Shown: positions 55,818 to 64,000 of the stretch, one piece after another
Layout of the letters: each line of letters begins with the position of its first letter
Numbering within the stretch: the stretch's first letter is position 1
Assembly: GCA_006384855.1 (NCBI GenBank)
Contig: VCJN01002948.1
Location: 1 to 64,000 of the forward strand
Direction: 5' to 3'
Source: Tetraselmis striata
Lineage: Eukaryota; Chlorophyta; Chlorodendrophyceae; Chlorodendrales; Chlorodendraceae
DNA: 64,000 bases
The notes under the pieces: generated by a model
What the model saw: the letters and a program-made list of their open reading frames with translations, nothing else
Database searches by the model: none
What the model was told of the DNA's origin: nothing
Program-made: the position numbers and the translations under genes

Positions 55818-56795
55818 GTCCTCCGTAGGGCTCCGCATCAAGCCTTAGGAGATAAATATCAAGAATTGGTGCATGACGGAAAAAAAAGATCAAGATTTGA
55901 TGCATGATTTAGTTGATCCGATCTTTAATCGATTTAATTGGGTTGCTAAACATTGGTGCACCGGTGCACCGGTGCACCAGTAAATTGTGTCTAAATATCG
56001 GTGCACCAGTAAATTCCGTGTGTAAATATTGGTGCACCCGAAAATTATGCGAAAATATTGGTGCACCAGAGGTGATATATGCAGTATTAATCGATTTTAC
56101 TCCGCGAATTTGAAGTTAATCTGGAAGAAAGGAAATTGTGTCAAGTTCATGCGATGAAAATGAGCCTCAATTAACATCATCATATTATGATTACTCGTAC
56201 AAGTACGAGGAGGTTTTATTACATAAGGGCTTTCATCATCATATCATTATTACACTTTGATCCATGCATCAAGTGGACAGGACGCACACCACATTACTGC
56301 AGCATGTGTGATGCGCTAAGTACTAAGAAGCATGTATGGGACCAATCCCATACAACTTGGGAAAAAGATTGCGGCCCCTGCCCTCCCCCTTCGTCCGCGG
56401 GAATCATCAATGAGTACAACCCTGTCTAAGCATCGTCACGACCGAAGCCGTCGATGACACATGTCTCCCACTGTGGTTGATTCTCGGTTGATTCTTGGTG
56501 ATTCAATTACGCAGATAAATATTGGTGCATCGGTAAACTATGCGGTTAAATGTTGGTGCATCAGTTAATGTCGGCACCGAAGTATCGGTGCACCAGTAAG
56601 TACCGGTATCTTAATATCGGTGCACCAGTAAATTCCGCGCCTAAATATCGGTGCACCGAATATTACAGCCCAATAAATATCGGTGCACCAGTAAATTCCG
56701 CGCCTAAATATTGATTCTTGGTGCGATTCACGATCTGTCTGGTGCACCATGATTCGATCTTTTATTGATTCTTGATGCGGAGCCTTAGTCCTCCG
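55818..56795. mobile_element. 962-bp hAT-type non-autonomous element with 8-bp target duplication
   Basis: The element is 55826-56787. The left end is TAGGGCTCCGCATCAAG and the right end is its reverse complement with one mismatch (TAAGGCTCCGCATCAAG). GTCCTCCG flanks it on both sides (55818-55825 and 56788-56795). Removing one copy plus the element restores a normal blade. An 8-bp duplication and TAGGG ends fit the hAT superfamily. It has no transposase gene and is much richer in A/T than its surroundings. Both sub-ends carry many copies of AAATATYGGTGCACCAG; the core GGTGCACC is a palindrome. About six copies lie at 55950-56070 and seven at 56520-56745. They could be transposase-binding sites. 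Confidence 0.9.
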
Positions 56796-59700
56796 ACGCA
56801 CTGACCAGTTGCTTGCCGTCCGGGCTGAAGGCCACGCTGGTGACCATCCCAGTTTTCCCCCGCAGCGGCTGCGGCAGCACTTCTTCCCCCATGATCGCGT
56901 TCCACACCCGTAGTGTCTTGTCCCTCGACGCACTAGCCAGCCGCGTGCCGTCCGGGCTGAAGGCCACGCTGGTGACCACCTCAGTGTGCCCCTTCAGGGG
57001 CTGCATCGGCGCCTCAGCCCCCGTGAGCGCGTCCCATACCCGTAGTGTTGTAATAGGACGCTTTGGCCAGCCGCTTGCCGTCCGGGCTGCAGGCCATGCT
57101 AGTGACCACCTCAGTGTGCCCCCGCATCGGATGCAGCTGCGCCTCCTCCCCCGAGAGCGCGTTCCACACCCGCACCGTCCAGTCTGCCGACGCACGGGCT
57201 TGCTGCGTGCCGTCCGGACTGAAGGCCACGCTGGTGACCACTTCGGTGTGCCCCGGCATCGGATGCAGCAGCGCCTCCTCCCCGTTAGCGCGTCCCACAC
57301 CCGCAGTGTCTTGTCATAGGACGCACTAGTCAGCCGCTTGCCGTCCGGGCTGAAGGCCACGCTAGTAAACACCTCAGTGTGCCGCCGCAGCGGCCGCGGG
57401 AGCGCCTCTTCCCCCGTGAGCGCGATCTATTCCCCCACCGTCTTGTCCTCCGACGCATAGGCCAGCCGTGTGCCGTCCGGGCTGAAGGCCATGCTGGTGA
57501 CCACCTTAATGCGCCCCCGCATGGGCTGCATTGGCGCCTCTTCCCCCGTGAGTGCGTTCCACACCCGCACCGTCTTGTCCTCCGACGCACTAACTTACCG
57601 TGTGCGCCTGCCCCCCCAAAGCCGTTGCGCCTCCCCCCTTGTGAGCGCGTTCCGCACCCGCACCGTCTTGTCCTCCGACGCACTGACATGTTGCTTGCCG
57701 TCCGGACTGAAGGCCACGCTAGTGACAACCTTAGTGTGCCCCCGCAGCGGCTGCGGCAGCACTTCTTCCCCCGTGATCGCGTTCCACACCCGTAGTAATT
57801 TGTCCCTCGACGCACTGACCAGCCGCGAGCCGTCCGGGCTGAAGGCCACGCTGGTGACCACCTCAGTGTGCCCCTTCGGGGGGCGCGGCTGCGCCTCAGC
57901 CCCCGTGAGCGCGTTCCGCACCCGCACCGTCTTGTCCTCCGACGCACTGGCCAGGTGCTTGCCGTCCGGACTAGAGGCCACGCTGGTGACCATCCCAGTG
58001 TGCCCCCGCAGCGGCTGCGGCAGCACTTCTTCCCCCGTGATCGCACCGGCAGCACTTCCACACCCGCACCGTCTTGCCCTCCGACGCACATGCCAGACGC
58101 GTGCCGTCCGGGCTGAAGGCCACCCTCGTGATCACCTCGGTGTGCCCCCGCATCGGTTACATCGGCGCCTCTTCCCCCGTGAGCGCGTTCCACACCCGCA
58201 CCGTCTTGTTCTCCGACGCACCGCCTAGCCGTGTGCCGTCTGGGTTGAAGGCCACGCTGGTGACCACCTCAGTGGGCCGCTACAGCGGCCCTGGTAGCGC
58301 CCCCCCCCCCCCCCCCCCGTCACCTCGTTCCACACACCGCACCGTCTTGTCTTCCGACGCACTGACCAGTTGCTTGCGGTCCGGACTGAAGGCCACGCTA
58401 GTGACCATCTTAGTGTGCCCCCGCAATGGCAGCGGCTGCACCTCCCCCCCGTGAGCGCGTTCCACACCCGCACCGTCTTGTTCTCCGACGCACAGGCCAG
58501 CCGTTTGCCGTCCGGGCTGAAGGCCACGCTAGTGACCACTTCGGTGTGCCGCCGCAGGGGGTGCGGCTACGCCCCCCCCCCCCCCTCCCGTGAGTGCGTT
58601 CCGCGCCCGCGCCGTGTTGTCCTCCGACGCACTGACATGTTGCTTGCCGTCCGGGCTGAAGGCCACGCTGGTGACCATCCCAGTTGGCCCCCGCAGCGGG
58701 TGCGGCAGCACTTCTTCCCCCGTGATCGCGTTCCACAGCCGTAGTGTCTTGTCCCTCGACGCACTAGCCAGCCGCGTGCCATCCGGGCTGAAGGCCACGC
58801 TGGTGACCACCTCAGTGTGCCCCTTCAGAGGCTGCATCGGCGCCCTTTCCCCCGTGAGCGCGTCCCACACCCGTAGTGTTGTCATAGAACGCACATGCCA
58901 ATCGCTTGTTGTCCGGGCTGAAGGCCATGCTAGTGACCACCTCAGTGTGCCCCGGCATCGGATGCAGCAGCGCCTCCTCCCCCGTGAGCGCGTCCCACAC
59001 CCGCAGTGTCTTGTCATAGGACGCATTGGTCAGCCGCTTGCCGTCCGGGCTGAAGGCCACTCTAGTGACCACTTCGGTGTGCCCCCGCAGCGGCTGCGGG
59101 AGCACCTCTTCCCCCGTGAGCGCGTTCCACACCCCTACCGTCTTGTCCTCCGACACACATGCCAGCCGTTTGCCGTCCGGGCTGAAGGCCACGCTGGTGA
59201 CCACCTCAATGTGCCCCTGCAGGGGCTGCATCGGCGCCTCTTCCCCCGTGAGTGCGTTCCACACCCGCACCGTCTTGATCTCCGTCGCACGGATTAGCCG
59301 CGTGCCGTCTGGGCTGAAGGCCACGCTGGTGACCACCTCAGTGTGCCCCTTCAGCGGCTGCGGTAGCGCCTCCTCCCCCGTTAGCGCGTCCCACACCCGC
59401 AGTGTCTTGTCATAGGACGCATTGGTCAGCCGGTTGCCGTCCGGGCTGAAGGCCACGCTAGTAAACACCTCAGTGTGCCGCCGCAGCGGATGCGGGAGCG
59501 CCTCTTCCCCCGTGAGCGCGTTCTATTCCCCCACCGTCTTGTCCTCCGACGCATAGGCCAGCCGTGTGCCGTCCGGGCTGAAGGCCACGCTGGTGACCAC
59601 CTCACTGTGCCCCTTCAGCGGGTGCGGCAGCGCCTCCTCCCCCGTTAGCGCGTCCCACACCCGTAGTGTCTTGTCATAGGACGCACTAGTCAGCCGCTTG

Positions 59701-60350
59701 CCGTCCGGGCTGAAGGCCACGCTAGTAAACACCTCAGTGTGCCGCCGCAGCGGATGCGGGAGCGCCTCTTCCCCCGTGAGCGCGTTCTATTCCCCCACCG
59801 TCTTGTCCTCCGACGCATAGGCCAGCCGTGTGCCGTCCGGGCTGAATGCCACGCTGGTGACCACCTCAGTGTGCCCCTTCAGAGGCTGCATCGGCGCCCT
59901 TTCCCCCGTGAGCGCGTCCCACACCCGTAGTGTTGTCATAGAACGCACATGCCAATCGCTTGTTGTCCGGGCTGCAAGCCATGCTAGTGACCACCTCAGT
60001 GTGCCCCCGCATCGGATGCAGCAGCGCCTCCTCCCCCGTGAGCGCGTTCCACACCCGCACCGTCCAGTCTGCCGACGCACGGGCTTGCTGCGTGCCGTCC
60101 GGACTGAAGGCCGCGCTGGTGACCACCTCAGTGTGCCCCTTCAGCGGCTGCGGTAGCGCCTCCTCCCCCGTTAGCGCGTCCCACACCCGCAGTGTCTTGT
60201 CATAGGACGCATTGGTCAGCCGGTTGCCGTCCGGGGTGGAGGCCACGCTAGTAAACACCTCAGTGTGCCGCCGCAGCGGATGCGGGAGCGCCTCTTCCCC
60301 CGTGAGCGCGTTCTATTCCCCCACCGTCTTGTCCTCCGACGCATAGGCCA

Positions 60351-61796
60351 GACGCGTGCCGTCCGGGCTGAAGGCCACCCTCGTGATCACCTCGGTGTGC
60401 CCCCGCATCGGTTACATCGGCGCCTCTTCCCCCGTGAGCGCGTTCCACACCCGCACCGTCTTGTCCTCCGACGCACTCCCTAGCCGTGTGCCGTCTGGGT
60501 TGAAGGCCACGCTGGTGACCACCTCAGTGGGCCGCTGCAGCGGCCGTGGCAGCGCCTCCCCCCCCCCGTCACCTCGCTCCACACACCGCACCGTCTTGTC
60601 TTCCAACGCACTGACCAGTTGCTTGCGGTTCGGACTGAAGGCCACGATAGTGACCATCTTAGTGTGCCCCCGCAATGGCAGCGGCTGCACCTCCCCCCCG
60701 TGAGCGCGTTCCACACCCGCACCGTCTTGTTCTCCGACGCACAGGCCAGCCGCTTGCCGTCCGGGCTGAAGGCCACGCTAGTGACCACTTCGGTGTGCCG
60801 CCGCAGCTGCTGCGGGAGCGCCTCTTCCCCCGTGAGCGCGTTCCACACCCGCACCGTCTTGTCCTCCGCTGCACAGGCCAGCCGCGTGCCGTCGGGGCTG
60901 AAGGCCAAGCGGTTGACCACCTCAATGTACCCCCGCAGCGGGTGCGGCTGCGCCTCCCCCCCCCCGTGAGTGCGTTCCGCGCCCGCGCCGTGTTGTCCTC
61001 CGACGCACTGACATGTTGCTTGCCGTCCGGGCTGAAGGCCACGCTGGTGACCACCTCAGTTTGCCCCCGCAGCGGCTGCGGCAGCACTTCTTCCCCCGTG
61101 ATCGCGTTCCACAGCCGTAGTGTCTTGTCCCTCGACGCACTAGCCAGCCGCGTGCCGTCCGGGCTGAAGGCCACGCTGGTGACCACCTCAGTGTGCCCCT
61201 TCAGAGGCTGCATCGGCGCCCTTTCCCCCGTGAGCGCGTCCCACACCCGTAGTGTTGTCATAGAACGCACATGCCAATCGCTTGTTGTCCGGGCTGCAGG
61301 CCATGCTAGTGACCACCTCAGTGTGCCCCCGCATCGGATGCAGCAGCGCCTCCTCCCCCGTGAGCGCGTTCCACACCCGCACCGTCCAGTCTGCCGACGC
61401 ACGGGCTTGCTGCGTGCCGTACGGACTGAAGGCCGCGCTGGTGACCACCTCAGTGTGCCCCTTCAGCGGCTGCGGTAGCGCCTCCTCCCCCGTTAGCGCG
61501 TCCCACACCCGCAGTGTCTTGTCATAGGACGCATTGGTCAGCCGGTTGCCGTCCGGGCTGAAGGCCACGCTAGTAAACACCTCAGTGTGCCGCCGCAGCG
61601 GATGCGGGAGCGCCTCTTCCCCCGTGAGCGCGTTCTATTCCCCCACCGTCTTGTCCTCCGACGCATAGGCCAGCCGTGTGCCGTCCGGGCTGAAGGCCAC
61701 GCTGGTGACCACCTCACTGTGCCCCTTCAGCGGGTGCGGCAGCGCCTCCTCCCCCGTTAGCGCGTCCCACACCCGTAGTGTCTTGTCATAGGACGC
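60351..61796. repeat. 2204-bp tandem duplication, first copy
   Basis: It matches 62555-64000 almost base for base, including the C7 tract and the TAG-bearing blade. The second copy is cut by the window end. Confidence 0.8.
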
Positions 61797-62554
61797 ACTA
61801 GTCAGCCGCTTGCCGTCCGGGCTGAAGGCCACGCTAGTAAACACCTCAGTGTGCCGCCGCAGCGGATGCGGGAGCGCCTCTTCCCCCGTGAGCGCGTTCT
61901 ATTCCCCCACCGTCTTGTCCTCCGACGCATAGGCCAGCCGTGTGCCGTCCGGGCTGAAGGCCACGCTGGTGACCACCTCACTGTGCCCCCGCATGGGCTG
62001 CATCGGCGCCTCTTCCCCCGTGAGTGCGTTCCACACCCGCACCGTCTTGTCCTCCGACGCACTAACTTACCGTGTGCGCCTGCCCCCCCAAAGCCGTTGC
62101 GCCTCCCCCCTTGTGAGCGCGTTCCGCACCCGCACCGTCTTGTCCTCCGACGCACTGACATGTTGCTTGCCGTCCGGACTGAAGGCCACGCTAGTGACAA
62201 CCTTAGTGTGCCCCCGCAGCGGCTGCGGCAGCACTTCTTCCCCCGTGAGCGCGTTCCACACCCGTAGTAATTTGTCCCTCGACGCACTGACCAGCCGCGG
62301 GCCGTCCGGGCTGAAGGCCACGCTGGTGACCACCTCAGTGTGCCCCTTCGGGGGGCGCGGCTGCGCCTCAGCCCCCGTGAGCGCGTTCCGCACCCGCACC
62401 GTCTTGTCCTCCGACGCACTGGCCAGGTGCTTGCCGTCCGGACTAGAGGCCACGCTGGTGACCATCCCAGTGTGCCCCCGCAGCGGCTGCGGCAGCACTT
62501 CCCCCGTGATCGCGTTCCACACCCGCACCGTCTTGCCCTCCGACGCACATGCCA

Positions 62555-64000
62555 GACGCGTGCCGTCCGGGCTGAAGGCCACCCTCGTGATCACCTCGGT
62601 GTGCCCCCGCATCGGTTACATCGGCGCCTCTTCCCCCGTGAGCGCGTTCCACACCCGCACCGTCTTGTCCTCCGACGCACTCCCTAGCCGTGTGCCGTCT
62701 GGGTTGAAGGCCACGCTGGTGACCACCTCAGTGGGCCGCTGCAGCGGCCGTGGCAGCGCCTCCCCCCCCCCGTCACCTCGCTCCACACACCGCACCGTCT
62801 TGTCTTCCAACGCACTGACCAGTTGCTTGCGGTTCGGACTGAAGGCCACGCTGGTGACCATCTTAGTGTGCCCCCGCAATGGCAGCGGCTGCACCTCCCC
62901 CCCGTGAGCGCGTTCCACACCCGCACCGTCTTGTTCTCCGACGCACAGGCCAGCCGCTTGCCGTCCGGGCTGAAGGCCACGCTAGTGACCACTTCGGTGT
63001 GCCGCCGCAGCTGCTGCGGGAGCGCCTCTTCCCCCGTGAGCGCGTTCCACACCCGCACCGTCTTGTCCTCCGCTGCACAGGCCAGCCGCGTGCCGTCGGG
63101 GCTGAAGGCCAAGCGGTTGACCACCTCAATGTACCCCCGCAGCGGGTGCGGCTGCGCCTCCCCCCCCCCGTGAGTGCGTTCCGCGCCCGCGCCGTGTTGT
63201 CCTCCGACGCACTGACATGTTGCTTGCCGTCCGGGCTGAAGGCCACGCTGGTGACCACCTCAGTTTGCCCCCGCAGCGGCTGCGGCAGCACTTCTTCCCC
63301 CGTGATCGCGTTCCACAGCCGTAGTGTCTTGTCCCTCGACGCACTAGCCAGCCGCGTGCCGTCCGGGCTGAAGGCCACGCTGGTGACCACCTCAGTGTGC
63401 CCCTTCAGAGGCTGCATCGGCGCCCTTTCCCCCGTGAGCGCGTCCCACACCCGTAGTGTTGTCATAGAACGCACATGCCAATCGCTTGTTGTCCGGGCTG
63501 CAGGCCATGCTAGTGACCACCTCAGTGTGCCCCCGCATCGGATGCAGCAGCGCCTCCTCCCCCGTGAGCGCGTTCCACACCCGCACCGTCCAGTCTGCCG
63601 ACGCACGGGCTTGCTGCGTGCCGTACGGACTGAAGGCCGCGCTGGTGACCACCTCAGTGTGCCCCTTCAGCGGCTGCGGTAGCGCCTCCTCCCCCGTTAG
63701 CGCGTCCCACACCCGCAGTGTCTTGTCATAGGACGCATTGGTCAGCCGGTTGCCGTCCGGGCTGAAGGCCACGCTAGTAAACACCTCAGTGTGCCGCCGC
63801 AGCGGATGCGGGAGCGCCTCTTCCCCCGTGAGCGCGTTCTATTCCCCCACCGTCTTGTCCTCCGACGCATAGGCCAGCCGTGTGCCGTCCGGGCTGAAGG
63901 CCACGCTGGTGACCACCTCACTGTGCCCCTTCAGCGGGTGCGGCAGCGCCTCCTCCCCCGTTAGCGCGTCCCACACCCGTAGTGTCTTGTCATAGGACGC
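62555..64000. repeat. 2204-bp tandem duplication, second copy (partial)
   Basis: Partner of 60351-61796. Among the few differences, the first copy has ATTCCC...GCATAGGCCA upstream, while this copy joins to GCACATGCCA, which marks the junction of the repeat. Confidence 0.8.

Larger units (their letters stand above)
27605..62903. repeat. family of 15 homologous poly-C tracts at one blade position
   Basis: Starts and C counts: 27605 (13), 29474 (15), 33981 (17), 35852 (21), 37727 (20), 39598 (21, including one T-to-C change), 42088 (13), 45144 (12), 46999 (15), 48869 (21), 53445 (17), 55389 (6), 58444 (7), 60693 (7), 62897 (7). All lie between GCAATRGCAGCGGCYGCA and GTGAGCGCGTTCCACACCC, that is, in the GEE loop of the same blade. 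The other blades have CTTCCCCC here, so the tract arose by loss of the T bases and expansion. Confidence 0.9.
56796..64000 (-). pseudogene. WD40 array, block 3, running off the window
   Basis: The blades continue to the last base, so the 5' end of any gene lies beyond the window. This block is rich in blades whose WN position reads as TAG (CTATTCCCCC on plus), at 57427, 59523, 60311, 61635 and 63839 among others. It is also rich in blades cut by the TTACAT or CTAACTTAC variants. A 1446-bp stretch at 60351-61796 is repeated at 62555-64000 (offset 2204 bp). Longest readable segments are 59468-58812 (218 codons) and 62612-62067 (181). No non-WD40 domain is seen. Confidence 0.7.

Noticed and set aside
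22105..64000. Treating each of the many open WD40 stretches as a separate gene.
   Set aside because: They start at GTG or similar codons right after stops or frameshifts, lack ATG, promoters and introns, and end where a known indel or TAG copy lies. They are fragments of one array.
22105..64000. Calling the array an NLR or HET-E-type immune receptor gene.
   Set aside because: Highly conserved WD40 repeats often occur in such proteins, but no NACHT, NB-ARC, kinase or other partner domain is seen in the window.

Overview
The window reads as nuclear DNA of a GC-rich unicellular eukaryote, most likely a green alga. The evidence is GT-AG introns with strong donors (for example 4082-4182 and 12256-12145), a Kozak-like GCCACCATGG at 3009-3018, TGTAA motifs just past likely gene ends (4653, 14691 and near 20475; this is the chlorophyte polyadenylation signal), tyrosine-recombinase retroelements of the kind common in volvocine algae, and a type II Golgi sialyltransferase-like protein. 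Species cannot be fixed from sequence alone. Homopolymer C/G runs of 11-23 bases are unusually frequent. I saw no rRNA, tRNA or CRISPR array.

Left part (1-18 kb): a mixed landscape of a few genes and many mobile elements. A three-exon gene of unknown function (3014-4639) and an intact single-exon GT29 sialyltransferase-like gene (13544-14635) are the best gene calls. Two minus-strand tyrosine-recombinase (YR) elements with split direct repeats (5987-9197 and 9638-11489) both lack a reverse transcriptase. A decayed hAT transposase lies at 11775-12669. Inverted repeats, two perfect hairpins, a minisatellite and a CT microsatellite lie between them.

Middle (17.4-22.1 kb): a frameshifted zinc-finger-like gene and a four-blade WD40 ORF. 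A 3.4-kb block then separates that ORF from the main array. The block has imperfect inverted ends and carries a broken gene and seven 121-bp hairpin-bearing tandem repeats.

Right part (22.1-64 kb): one huge minus-strand WD40 array, roughly 300 blades of 132 bp, running off the window edge. It is built from higher-order repeats (396 bp, 526 bp, about 1.87 kb, 2.2 kb). The copies carry propagated lesions: a 2-bp deletion, a TAG codon, and a homologous poly-C tract of 6-21 bases found at 15 positions. In each copy the tract length modulo 3 sets the reading outcome. A 962-bp hAT-type non-autonomous element with an 8-bp target duplication sits in the array at 55826-56787. The array is either a decaying or satellite-like amplification of a highly conserved WD40 repeat gene, or a cassette reservoir whose frame is set by slippage tracts. 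Sequence alone cannot decide between these.
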